Positions 1 through 6,562 of a DNA stretch of 13,166 nucleotides are shown one piece after another; positions within the stretch are counted from its first letter, which is position 1; every line of letters begins with the position of its first letter. The notes beneath the pieces are model-generated. The model made no database searches and had not been told where the DNA came from. It was given only the letters and a program-made list of their open reading frames with translations. Source of the DNA: Roseiarcus sp050013275 (GTDB lineage: Bacteria; Pseudomonadota; Alphaproteobacteria; Rhizobiales; Beijerinckiaceae); contig JBEKFO010000066.1 in NCBI GenBank assembly GCA_050013275.1, positions 1-13,166 on the forward strand, given 5' to 3'. The position numbers were made by a program, and so were the translations under genes.

Positions 1-1
1 C

Positions 2-391
2 AACAACGCCTCGCTCGGCTACGTCCACGCGATGGCGCATCAGTTGGGCGGGTTCTACGATTTGCCGCACGGCGTCTGCAACGCGGTGCTGCTGCCCCAT
101 GTCGAAGCCTACAACGCCTCCGTCTCGGCCGCTCGCCTGCGCGACGTGGCGGCGGCGATGTGCGTCGACGTCACGGGCCTTGGCGTCGAAGCCGGCGCCA
201 AGGCCTGCCTGGCGGCGATCCGGAAATTGTCGGCCGACGTCGGCATCCCCGCCGGGTTGACCCAGTTGGGCGTCAAGCAAGCCGACATCCCGACGCTCGC
301 CGCCAACGCCCTCAAGGACGCCTGCGGCTTCACCAACCCGCGTCAGGCGACGCAAGGCGAAATCGAGGCGATCTTCGAGAGCGCGCTGTAG
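2..391 (+). CDS. Iron-dependent alcohol dehydrogenase, C-terminal part (5' end outside window)
   Basis: This is the last 129 residues of a group III (iron-containing) alcohol dehydrogenase, a cytosolic NAD(P)-dependent enzyme that interconverts alcohols and aldehydes or ketones. The frame is open from base 2 and stops with TAG at 389-391. The visible N-terminus carries the family metal-binding stretch: GYVHAMAHQLGG followed by DLPHG. The histidines at visible residues 9 and 23 are 14 apart, the spacing of the last two metal ligands in FucO-like enzymes. The nucleotide-binding N-terminal domain and the other ligands lie outside the window, so substrate cannot be assigned (L-threonine, lactaldehyde, butanol and methanol-type relatives all share this motif). 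The gene converges on the glycerophosphodiesterase gene with a 21-base gap and is therefore not in that operon. Confidence 0.93.
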   Translation, partial: NNASLGYVHAMAHQLGGFYDLPHGVCNAVLLPHVEAYNASVSAARLRDVAAAMCVDVTGLGVEAGAKACLAAIRKLSADVGIPAGLTQLGVKQADIPTLAANALKDACGFTNPRQATQGEIEAIFESAL

Positions 392-392
392 T

Positions 393-406
393 CGCTCCCT
401 GGAGCG
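393..406. terminator. Candidate bidirectional hairpin between convergent genes
   Basis: CGCTCC-CT-GGAGCG is a perfect inverted repeat in the 21-base gap between two converging genes, usable as a 5-bp stem with a 4-base loop. A second, wider pair, GCGCGCT at 381-387 and AGCGCGC at 403-409, encloses it. Neither strand shows a T-tract after the stem, so it is not a classical intrinsic terminator. Position is the main argument. Confidence 0.25.
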
Positions 407-412
407 CGCCGA

Positions 413-1234
413 TCACCCGCCGGGATATTCCGGCGGCAGCAAGAACGGGAACGGTCCCGGGGCGCGATCGACGAAGGCGGTATGGGTGACGAGGCCGACG
501 CCCTCGTCCCACTGGTGCAACAGAAACGCCGGCGGCTCCAGCACGAAGGCGGCGGCGCCGTCGGGACTGAGGTCGAGCGCGACGGCGTGCCCCACCGACG
601 GCGCGATCTGGCAGATCGTTCCGGCGAAACGGGCCTGGATCGAGCGATGGTGGTGACCGGCGAGGATCCGCTCGACCTGCGGATGCGCGCCGACGATCCG
701 CGCCAGGTCTTCGCAGCCCGTGACGAGGCGGATGCGGTCCATATGCGCGATGCCGCAGTCGAACGGGGGATGGTGCAGGCAAACGATCGTCGGCCGATCG
801 CGGTGTTCGTTCAGTTCCGCTTCGAGGAACGCCAGCGTCTCGCCCGAGAGTTCGCCGTGGCTCGCGCCTTCGACGACGCTGTCGAGGCCGACGAGCCGCA
901 GCGGACCCACGTCCACCGCGAAGTTCAGCGGTCCGTGCGCGCCGAACCGGCCGAGCGGCGCGAAAGCCGCGCGCATCGCTTCGCGGCGGTCGTGATTGCC
1001 GGGGATGACGTAGGCCGGACAGGGCAGGCGAGCGATGAGCGCGATGAGGATCGCGTATTCCTCCGCGAGGCCGCAGTCGGCGGCGTCGCCGGTCACGATC
1101 ACGACGTCGGGTCTCGGGCGCAATCGCAACAAGGCGTGGATCGCCCGCTCGGCCATCACGTTGGTCTCGGCGACGCCGTAGGCCAACTGCCCCGCCGGCC
1201 GAATATGAAGATCGGAGATCTGCGCGATCAGCAC
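413..1234 (-). CDS. gpdQ: GpdQ-like glycerophosphodiesterase (class III metallophosphoesterase)
   Basis: A 273-residue binuclear metallophosphodiesterase. The pattern matches GpdQ of Enterobacter (274 residues as I remember it), which hydrolyses glycerophosphodiesters to glycerol 3-phosphate and an alcohol. Expected metal ligands are present: D8 and H10 (ISDLH), D50 (VTGD), N80 with H81 (GNHD), H154 (LHHPP), and H194 and H196 (GHHH). D8, H10, D50 and N80 fall at the same numbers as in GpdQ. There is no signal peptide, so it acts in the cytoplasm. The start is GTG at 1234, supported by AGGAGG at 1242-1247; it overlaps the end of the ATPase gene by 7 bases. The frame stays open far upstream, but that extension only shadows the ATPase gene. 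Being last in a transporter operon behind a PhoB-like box, it probably processes the imported substrate. A CpdA-type cyclic-nucleotide phosphodiesterase is the main alternative. Confidence 0.82.
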   Translation of the reverse strand: MLIAQISDLHIRPAGQLAYGVAETNVMAERAIHALLRLRPRPDVVIVTGDAADCGLAEEYAILIALIARLPCPAYVIPGNHDRREAMRAAFAPLGRFGAHGPLNFAVDVGPLRLVGLDSVVEGASHGELSGETLAFLEAELNEHRDRPTIVCLHHPPFDCGIAHMDRIRLVTGCEDLARIVGAHPQVERILAGHHHRSIQARFAGTICQIAPSVGHAVALDLSPDGAAAFVLEPPAFLLHQWDEGVGLVTHTAFVDRAPGPFPFLLPPEYPGG

Positions 1235-2253
1235 TCTCGTTCCTCCTCGAAGCGCAGCGCCGCCGCTCCGTCGATTTCGACGCGGACCGGCGCGCCGACG
1301 GCGGCCGCGGCGTTGGGCGACGCGAAAAGGCTGATCTCGTCGCCCTCGCAGTCGACGATCATGCGCGTCTGGGCGCCGAAGAAGGTCGCCTGGGTCACGC
1401 GCCCCTCTAACCCGCCGGCGCCGGGCGCGGCGAGGCGCGCCGCTTCGGGACGAAACCACACGTCGCGCTCGCCGAGCCCTGCCCGCGCCGCCATGCGCCC
1501 CGATAGGCGGTTCATTTCGCCGACGAATTCGGCGACGAAGCGCGTCGTCGGGGTCTCGTAGATTTCCCGGGAGGTTCCCAATTGGATGATGCGGCCGCCC
1601 TGCATGACGGCGATGCGGTCGCCGATCTCCATCGCCTCGCCCTGATCGTGGGTCACGTAGAGCGCCGTGATGTGGAAGCGGCGCAGCATCGCGGCGACTT
1701 CGCCGCGCAGATGATCGCGCAGCGCCGCGTCGAGCGCCGAAAGCGGCTCGTCGAGCAGCAGAATGCGCGGCCGGATCGCGAGCGCGCGCGCCAGCGCGAC
1801 GCGCTGGCGCTGACCGCCCGACAAGCTCGCGATCCGCCGGTCGGCGCATTCGGCCAGATCCATCGTCCGCAACAGCTCGGCGACCGCGGCCTCGCGCTGC
1901 GGCCTGGCGACGCCGCGCAGCTTCAGGCCGTAGCCGACGTTGTCGGCGACCGTCATATTGGGAAACAGCGCGTAGGACTGGAAGACGATGCCCACCTGCC
2001 GCCGTTCCACCGGCGTCGCGGTCACGTCATCCTCGCCGAACCAGATCGAGCCGCCTTCGTCGGGCGCCTCCAAGCCGGCGATTAGGCGCAGCAAAGTCGT
2101 CTTGCCGCATCCCGAGGGCCCGAGAACCGCGAGCACCTCGCCCGCCGCGACGTCGAGATCGACATGCGCGAGCGATTTCTTCTTCGCGCGCCCGAAAGTC
2201 TTCGACAAATTGCGCGCGCGCAGGCGAACGCCGGTCTTCACCGCCTCGCTCAT
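1228..2253 (-). CDS. ABC transporter ATP-binding protein (ferric/phosphonate/spermidine-type importer family)
   Basis: The 341-residue ATPase that powers the import system. In order: Walker A GPSGCGKTT at 45-53, Q-loop Q92 (FQSYALFPN), signature LSGGQRQR at 144-151, Walker B ILLLDEP at 164-170, D-loop SALD at 172-175, switch H202 (YVTHDQ), then a C-terminal regulatory region of TOBE type from about 240 onward. Length and layout fit PotA/FbpC/PhnT-like importers. Its ATG at 2253 overlaps the stop of the upstream permease as ATGA, implying translational coupling, and its own stop overlaps the phosphodiesterase start. The family layout alone does not reveal the substrate. All catalytic motifs are intact. 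Confidence 0.95.
   Translation of the reverse strand: MSEAVKTGVRLRARNLSKTFGRAKKKSLAHVDLDVAAGEVLAVLGPSGCGKTTLLRLIAGLEAPDEGGSIWFGEDDVTATPVERRQVGIVFQSYALFPNMTVADNVGYGLKLRGVARPQREAAVAELLRTMDLAECADRRIASLSGGQRQRVALARALAIRPRILLLDEPLSALDAALRDHLRGEVAAMLRRFHITALYVTHDQGEAMEIGDRIAVMQGGRIIQLGTSREIYETPTTRFVAEFVGEMNRLSGRMAARAGLGERDVWFRPEAARLAAPGAGGLEGRVTQATFFGAQTRMIVDCEGDEISLFASPNAAAAVGAPVRVEIDGAAALRFEEEREC
1242..1247 (-). promoter_or_regulatory. Shine-Dalgarno that fixes a GTG start
   Basis: On the minus strand AGGAGG stands 7 bases before the GTG at 1234. It lies inside the end of the ATPase coding region, selects GTG as the phosphodiesterase start, and puts the metal-ligand motif ISDLH at residues 6-10, as expected for the family. 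Confidence 0.75.
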
Positions 2254-3035
2254 CGCGCTCGCCCCAGGGCGCCGCCGCCGAGCCATTGGATCGCGATGAG
2301 CAGCGGCACGATCATCAGGAAGAACGCCAACGTGTAGGCCGAGGCGATTTCCAGCCGCATCGAGGCGTAGGCGTCCGCGAGACCCACGGGAAGCGTCTTC
2401 GTTTCCGGCGTATGCAGCATCCACGTGATGTTGAACTCCCCGATCGAAAGCGTGACGACGGTCAAGGCGCCGGCGACGATGCCGGACGCGGCGTTGGGGA
2501 CGATGATGTCGCGCAAGCGGCGCGCCGGCGCGGCGCCGAGGCTCGCCGCCGCTTCGTCGAGAGTTCGCCAGTCGATGGTGTGGAGCACCGCGAGGATCGA
2601 TCTGAGCATGAACGGGAAGGTGTAGAGCACGTGGCCGACGACGATGAAGGCGCTCGACTGACGAAAACCGTGAAACGAACCGTAGGCGATGATGAGCGCG
2701 AGCGCCAGCGCGAGGCCGGGAATGGCGACGGGCAGGGTGACGATTTCCTCGATCGCGCGCGCCATGTTCCCGCCGCGGCGCGCCAGGGCGTAAGCGGCGG
2801 GAACGCCGATGAGAAGCGTGATCGCCAGCGTCGCCAGCGCGATGAAGAGCGAGCGCGCGATCGTGTCGGCGTAGAGCCGCCAGACTTCGACGATCCATTG
2901 CAGGGTGAGCCCTTCGGAGAGCCCGCGCGCGTAGTTGACCGAGACGCCCGCCAGGATCGACACCAGCGCCGGCGCGATCAGGAAGATCGCGAGGCACGCG
3001 GTCACGCCCGCCGAGGCGATTGCGGCGCCGCGCAT
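2250..3035 (-). CDS. ABC transporter permease, second subunit
   Basis: A 261-residue inner-membrane permease of the binding-protein-dependent type. Hydrophobic segments start near residues 11-31 (ACLAIFLIAPALVSI), 62-84, 100-118, 128-147, 183-200 and 232-255, consistent with six helices. The EAA cytoplasmic loop that contacts the ATPase is at about 161-180 (DEAAASLGA followed by a conserved VP). The ATG at 3035 is 2 bases after the stop of the first permease, and the gene ends in an ATGA overlap with the ATPase. Much longer upstream in-frame extensions only shadow the binding-protein and first-permease genes. It presumably forms a heterodimer with the other permease. Confidence 0.93.
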   Translation of the reverse strand: MRGAAIASAGVTACLAIFLIAPALVSILAGVSVNYARGLSEGLTLQWIVEVWRLYADTIARSLFIALATLAITLLIGVPAAYALARRGGNMARAIEEIVTLPVAIPGLALALALIIAYGSFHGFRQSSAFIVVGHVLYTFPFMLRSILAVLHTIDWRTLDEAAASLGAAPARRLRDIIVPNAASGIVAGALTVVTLSIGEFNITWMLHTPETKTLPVGLADAYASMRLEIASAYTLAFFLMIVPLLIAIQWLGGGALGRAR

Positions 3036-3037
3036 CG

Positions 3038-3853
3038 CTAGGCCGCCGTCATCGCGACGCCGCCGGCGAGGCGCCGGGCGAGCGCGAGCGCGAGCCAAGT
3101 GACCAATCCGAGCGCCAGCGACAGCGCCGCCGCCATCGCGATATTCGCCGACAAGGTGAACTCGGTGTAGATCGTCATCGCCAGAACATCGATGCGCGTG
3201 GCCAGCGTGAACGCTGTGCCGAACGCGCCCATCGCGGTGGCGAAGCACAGCGCGCCCGAGGCGGCCAGCGCCGGCGCCAGCGCGGGCAGAACGACGTCGC
3301 GCTGCAGGGCGAACGGGCCGGCGCCGAGCGATCGCGCCGCCTCGACGAGGCTCGGATCGAGCCGCTCCATCGCCGCCATGATCGTCACCAACACGCGCGG
3401 CAGCGAAAAATAGAGGTAGCCGACGAGCAGGCCGGTCAGCGAGTAGGCGAACACGATCTTGTCGCCGGAGACGAACTCGCTCGCGCGGCCGATCAGGCCG
3501 AGGCGTCCGCCGAGCAGGATCACCATGAAGCCGACGACGACGCCGGGGAACGCCAACGGCAGGACCATCGCCGCCACCAGCGCGTCGCGGCCGGGAAAGC
3601 GCCGGCCGGCGAGGAATTGCGCGGCGATCGTTCCGAACAGCAGGGTCAGAAACGTCGTCGCGGCGGCGACCGCCAAGGTGTCGATCAGCGTCGCGCGGTA
3701 ACCCGCGTCGGTGAGGACCGCGAAATAGGCGGCCGCGCCCGACGGCCCGGAGCCGGCGACCGCGATGAGACGCGCGAGCGGCAGTGCGAGGAACGCGCCG
3801 ACGAACGCGATCAGCGGCAGCAGCGCAACAGCATCGAAACGCGCGCCGCGCAT
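3038..3853 (-). CDS. ABC transporter permease, first subunit
   Basis: A 271-residue polytopic membrane protein. Hydrophobic stretches lie at about 8-32, 58-82, 92-116, 134-160, 190-215 and 240-260, and the EAA loop at about 171-190 (EAARSLGAG ending in VLPAL). The ATG at 3853 is preceded on the minus strand by AAAGGAAC, about 10 bases away. An ATG at 3860 is out of frame. The gene starts 33 bases after the substrate-binding protein gene and ends 2 bases before the second permease, as expected for one transcript. Two separate permeases resemble PhnUV- or PotBC-type systems, unlike the single fused FbpB/AfuB type. Confidence 0.93.
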   Translation of the reverse strand: MRGARFDAVALLPLIAFVGAFLALPLARLIAVAGSGPSGAAAYFAVLTDAGYRATLIDTLAVAAATTFLTLLFGTIAAQFLAGRRFPGRDALVAAMVLPLAFPGVVVGFMVILLGGRLGLIGRASEFVSGDKIVFAYSLTGLLVGYLYFSLPRVLVTIMAAMERLDPSLVEAARSLGAGPFALQRDVVLPALAPALAASGALCFATAMGAFGTAFTLATRIDVLAMTIYTEFTLSANIAMAAALSLALGLVTWLALALARRLAGGVAMTAA

Positions 3854-3886
3854 CGGCCATCTGTTCCTTTCGACGTTCGGCGCGGA

Positions 3887-4903
3887 CTAGCGCACCTGGG
3901 CGATATAGAGCGCCTGGAACGCCTTTTGCGCCGCTTCGGCCTTTTCCCAATCGACCGCGTGGACGCGCGCGTAGTCGGACGCGGGCAGGAACTTCGCCGC
4001 GACGTCGGGGGGAATCGGAACGGGCCGCGCCGGGCGCATGTAGGCGCGGGTCCACAGCCCCTGGCCCTTGTCGGACAGCAGGTAGTCGAGAATCTTCTTG
4101 GCGTTCTCCGGATGCGGCGCGCCCTTCACCATCGTCATCACGTAGGGGAACGAGACCGATCCCTCGCAGGGAATGACGAATTCGAACGCGCCCTTTTCCG
4201 AGTACTTGGCGCGGTAGGCGTTGAAGTCGTAGTCGAACAGGATCGGGATCTCGCCCGAGACGACGCGCGCGTAGGAGGTCTGCTTGGGCACGATGGCGTC
4301 GTTCTGCGCCAGCCCCTTGAAGAAATCGATTGCCGGCTGGAAATTGTCGAACGAGCCGCCGAGCGCGTTGTTGACGGCGACGACGCCGACGTAGCCGACC
4401 GCGGCCGAAGTCGGATCGAGATAGCCGACCAGACCCTTGTATTCGGGCTTGAGGAGATCGCGCCAGCACGCCGGAACCGGCTTGCCGCCGAGCGCGTCCT
4501 TGTTGACGAACAGGCCGAGCGCGCCTTGGTGAACCGTCCACCAATAGCCGTCGGGGTCCTTCAGGTCGGCGGGGATCTTGTCGAAATCGGCGGGCTTGTA
4601 GGGCTGCGTCACGCCCGCCGCCTTGGCCTTGAAGCCGAAAGTGACGCCGTAATAGGCCATGTCGGCGACCGGGTTGTCGCGCTCGGCGATCACTTGCGAC
4701 ATCGCCTGGCCGGAATTCTTGTTGTCGAAGGGCATTTCGAGGCCGAGGTCGGTCTTGATCGCCTTCAGCATCCCCTCCCAATCGGCCCATTGCGGCGGGC
4801 AATTGTAGCAGATCGCGTCGGCCGCCTGCGCCTGGCGGGTCGGCGCGCCGAGTCCGAACGCGACCGCAAAGAGGATTGCGAGAGCAATTTGTCTAGCGGT
4901 CAT
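3887..4903 (-). CDS. Periplasmic substrate-binding protein of an ABC importer
   Basis: A 338-residue solute-binding protein of the bacterial extracellular SBP family shared by ferric-iron, 2-aminoethylphosphonate, hexose-phosphate and polyamine importers. It has a signal peptide: a hydrophobic core at about 6-20 and an AQA cleavage site after residue 27. The mature protein has a CYNC motif (C32, C35) close to its N-terminus plus C146 and C246, which could form disulfides in the periplasm. The ATG at 4903 has GGAG 6 bases upstream. First gene of the five-gene operon; the preceding 107 bases carry the PhoB-like box. The Tyr-Tyr pair typical of ferric-binding proteins is not seen in the C-terminal half (a YY occurs only at 84-85), so an iron role is less likely. 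An organophosphate or phosphonate ligand is inferred from the operon partner and the box, not from the binding site. Confidence 0.9.
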   Translation of the reverse strand: MTARQIALAILFAVAFGLGAPTRQAQAADAICYNCPPQWADWEGMLKAIKTDLGLEMPFDNKNSGQAMSQVIAERDNPVADMAYYGVTFGFKAKAAGVTQPYKPADFDKIPADLKDPDGYWWTVHQGALGLFVNKDALGGKPVPACWRDLLKPEYKGLVGYLDPTSAAVGYVGVVAVNNALGGSFDNFQPAIDFFKGLAQNDAIVPKQTSYARVVSGEIPILFDYDFNAYRAKYSEKGAFEFVIPCEGSVSFPYVMTMVKGAPHPENAKKILDYLLSDKGQGLWTRAYMRPARPVPIPPDVAAKFLPASDYARVHAVDWEKAEAAQKAFQALYIAQVR

Positions 4904-4938
4904 GGCGCGCTCCGAAAATGGGATGTCCCCTGCGCGGG

Positions 4939-4973
4939 ATCGTTAGGCGCCGTTTGTCACAGATCGATGACAG
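4939..4973 (-). promoter_or_regulatory. PhoB-box-like promoter of the ABC transporter/phosphodiesterase operon
   Basis: On the minus strand, 4973-4956 reads CTGTCATCGATCTGTGAC. The E. coli Pho box is two 7-base half-sites, CTGTCAT and CTGTCAC/T, separated by 4 bases. Here the first half-site is perfect, the spacer is 4, and the second, CTGTGAC, differs at one base. Ten bases further on is TAACGAT (4945-4939), in the position a -10 element takes in PhoB-activated promoters, although it matches TATAAT poorly, as is common for activator-dependent promoters. The start codon of the binding-protein gene is 52 bases beyond the box. The transporter would therefore be induced by phosphate limitation. 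Confidence 0.6.
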
Positions 4974-5010
4974 CGCGCGGCGGAGTCGCGGGAGGGCGCG
5001 GCCTGGTCGA

Positions 5011-5778
5011 TCATCGTCGCCAATCGAATTCGGCGATCCGAGGATCGGCTGCGAACGCTTTGCGGTCGAATTCGAGCCTCGCCAGGGGAAATTCGCAAAG
5101 GGCCTGGACGCCGGTCGGACCTAGACGCATGCGCCAAGTCTGGCGTTCGAGCGGCTGGGGCTCGGCGAACGCCGCGCAGTGCAGAACGGCGACGTTTGCA
5201 CCTGCGAAGGGATCACGGACCGACTCGTAGCGAATGACGGCGGCGCTCGCGGCCCGCGCCGCGTCGGCGAGATCCTGGCACGGCTCATAGCGGATCGGGT
5301 CGACCCAGGCCGTGCGGTCGGCGTCGAGCGGCGGCATGGTCAGATCGAGGCGGCTCCTGGCGGCGACGGCCGCGGCGAAGGCGGTGTATTCGCCGGCGTC
5401 GCTCGGCCACGGCGTCAGCGGCGACTCGGCGAAGAACAGCAGCCGGTGGAACGCCATTTCGGCGACCGCCGTCGTCGGCCTTTCCGCGGCGTAAAAGACG
5501 CCGAGCGTTCGCCCCGCGCGGCGAAAGCGCGAGCCTTTGGGGTACGCGGCGCCGTAGCGGAAGGGCGTCGCCAGGAGATAATTGAGATGACGGCATTCGC
5601 TCGGGATCGCGGGCTTGCTCCGCTCGATCATCTCTTCGAGCAGGCTTTGCTCGTCGAGCGCATCGACCAGCTTCAGCGTCGAGATCTGATGCTGCGCCTC
5701 GACCAGACGCCAGCACCGGCCTTGGTAATCCGTCAGTTCAGACGAGAGCGCGGCGGGCGTCCAGATAGGCGATGACAT
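5011..5778 (-). CDS. RES-domain toxin of a type II RES-Xre toxin-antitoxin system
   Basis: A 255-residue RES-domain protein. Characterised family members act in the cytoplasm by degrading or transferring ADP-ribose from NAD+. Visible features are an N-terminal CWRLVEAQHQIST segment (about 22-34), then GSRFRRAG (82-89), GVFYAAERPTTAVAEMAFHR (93-112) with Y96 and E107, and YESVRDPFAGANVAVL (184-199) with S186 and N195. This Arg, Tyr, Glu, Ser set is typical of the fold. The ATG at 5778 lies 41 bases inside the antitoxin gene; no clear Shine-Dalgarno precedes it, so coupling to antitoxin translation is likely. The length suggests the long RES subtype with an extra N-terminal helical part. No truncation or missing core motif is seen. 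Confidence 0.88.
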   Translation of the reverse strand: MSSPIWTPAALSSELTDYQGRCWRLVEAQHQISTLKLVDALDEQSLLEEMIERSKPAIPSECRHLNYLLATPFRYGAAYPKGSRFRRAGRTLGVFYAAERPTTAVAEMAFHRLLFFAESPLTPWPSDAGEYTAFAAAVAARSRLDLTMPPLDADRTAWVDPIRYEPCQDLADAARAASAAVIRYESVRDPFAGANVAVLHCAAFAEPQPLERQTWRMRLGPTGVQALCEFPLARLEFDRKAFAADPRIAEFDWRR

Positions 5779-6121
5779 CGATCAGCCCCACGACGGTTCG
5801 GATTTTCTCGATCGGACGGTCGCCGAGCGCGACGTTGGGGTTGACGAGCCAGGAGCGGGCGACCGCCTCGTCGCCGCCGACGATGGCGTCGAGCGAGCGG
5901 AAGAGGCGAACGAAGAGGACGCCGAGCTCGAACGGCTTCGTGCCCGCCTCCAGCGTGAAATCGCCCTTCTTCATGCGCGACAGCGTCGCTTCGCTGACGC
6001 CGAGCACGGCGGCGATGAGCTTGGCTTTCACGTCGAGCCTCTCCGCCGCCCGGACCACCGCCTTGGTGAGGACAACGCCGGGGTCCGGCCGGACCACATG
6101 ATTTTCGGCAGCGACTGGCAT
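5738..6121 (-). CDS. Xre/MbcA/ParS-type antitoxin
   Basis: A 127-residue antitoxin paired with the RES toxin. A Cro-like helix-turn-helix covers about 32-52 (VLGVSEATLSRMKKG). The C-terminal toxin-binding domain covers about 65-127, with the family-typical W91, NPN at 94-96, G100, P103 and YLDARR at 119-124. ATG at 6121 was chosen over an in-frame start at 6346 because AGGAG lies 6 bases upstream (6128-6132) and a promoter lies just beyond; the longer form would read through that promoter. It overlaps the toxin start by 41 bases, antitoxin first, the usual order. Members of this family commonly bind their own promoter, so autoregulation is probable. Confidence 0.88.
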   Translation of the reverse strand: MPVAAENHVVRPDPGVVLTKAVVRAAERLDVKAKLIAAVLGVSEATLSRMKKGDFTLEAGTKPFELGVLFVRLFRSLDAIVGGDEAVARSWLVNPNVALGDRPIEKIRTVVGLIDVIAYLDARRALV

Positions 6122-6142
6122 GGCGAACTCCTGCCTGGAGAA

Positions 6143-6180
6143 AGTATATGCGAGAATAATTGCTATGGAAAGATAATTCC
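6143..6180 (-). promoter_or_regulatory. Promoter and possible operator of the antitoxin-toxin operon
   Basis: On the minus strand a -35-like TTTCCA (6171-6166, 4 of 6) and a -10 TATACT (6148-6143, 5 of 6) are separated by 17 bases. Transcription would start near 6136, giving a leader of about 15 bases that contains the AGGAG. GGAAAGATAATTCC on the plus strand (6167-6180) has GGAA/TTCC ends in inverted order and overlaps the -35. AATTAT occurs twice, 17 bases apart, across the spacer. These are plausible contacts for the Xre repressor. Confidence 0.55.
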
Positions 6181-6562
6181 GCGGCGCTGTCTTCGCGGGC
6201 GCCCCTTTGAAGCCGCCAGGCCGCTCGCCTTCGGGGGCGATTGCAAAGCATAGGCGTTTCCGATCGTGTTCCTCGGGAGCGTCAGGACATAACGATTTCA
6301 GCCGGTTAGAGAAATGGCGTCCCAGCCCGGATAAAATGGCGAACACCTATGTCATTGAAATTACTACATTGGTTAGCATCGACAATGCCGCGACGAGCAC
6401 CCGCGCGGACCGGGGGGCAGGCGCCGAAGCGCCGCGCCAGGGACAATCATGGCGACTGAGTGCTGCAAGCCGTAACGCGCGGCGGTGAGGGTGCACAACA
6501 TAACGCTTGCCATTTCGTTCCACTTATGTTCTTCTGAAATTCAGCACCGCGGCGGAGCGGAA
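6181..6562. other. Divergent intergenic region between the two toxin modules
   Basis: About 380 bases separate the RES-Xre promoter from the toxin gene on the plus strand. It is patchily AT-richer (for example around 6340-6385) than the surrounding coding DNA. A 5-bp stem hairpin, GGCGC-CGAA-GCGCC, lies at 6420-6433. I found no pair of -35 and -10 elements at proper spacing for the plus-strand gene; TTGAAA (6355-6360) and TTGCCA (6507-6512) lack a suitable -10. A 93-codon open frame at 6207-6488 shows no family features and is probably chance. Confidence 0.4.
6315..6323 (+). repeat. Nine-base direct copy of the tRNA-Arg 3' end
   Basis: TGGCGTCCC here is identical, in the same orientation, to 8719-8727, which is the CCA end, discriminator and first acceptor bases of the tRNA-Arg gene. 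Integrases often leave a copy of a tRNA 3' end at the far side of an island, and this pair would enclose the CdiA-like toxin and its immunity gene. Nine bases can occur by chance in GC-rich DNA, and no integrase gene is visible. Confidence 0.25.

Noticed and set aside
413..1849. A 478-residue version of the phosphodiesterase
   Set aside because: The upstream part shadows the ATPase gene; AGGAGG and the family N-terminus place the start at 1234.
2250..4802. An 850-codon minus-strand frame as one long protein
   Set aside because: Only its last 261 codons are protein-like (the second permease); the rest is out of frame with the first permease and the binding protein.
3887..4903. Ferric-iron-binding protein as the assignment
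   Set aside because: The characteristic tyrosine pair is not visible in the C-terminal half, and the operon carries a phosphodiesterase and a PhoB-like box. Not excluded, but less likely.
3020..5230. A 736-codon plus-strand open frame across the permease and binding-protein genes
   Set aside because: Composition is Arg/Asp/Glu/Gly-rich without motifs, and it lies antisense to well-recognised transporter genes; it is a GC-rich shadow.
5738..6346. A 202-residue version of the Xre antitoxin
   Set aside because: It would read through a good promoter, and it ignores the AGGAG placed 6 bases before ATG 6121.
6207..6488. A 93-residue plus-strand frame between the toxin modules
   Set aside because: No Shine-Dalgarno, no family features and basic low-complexity composition.
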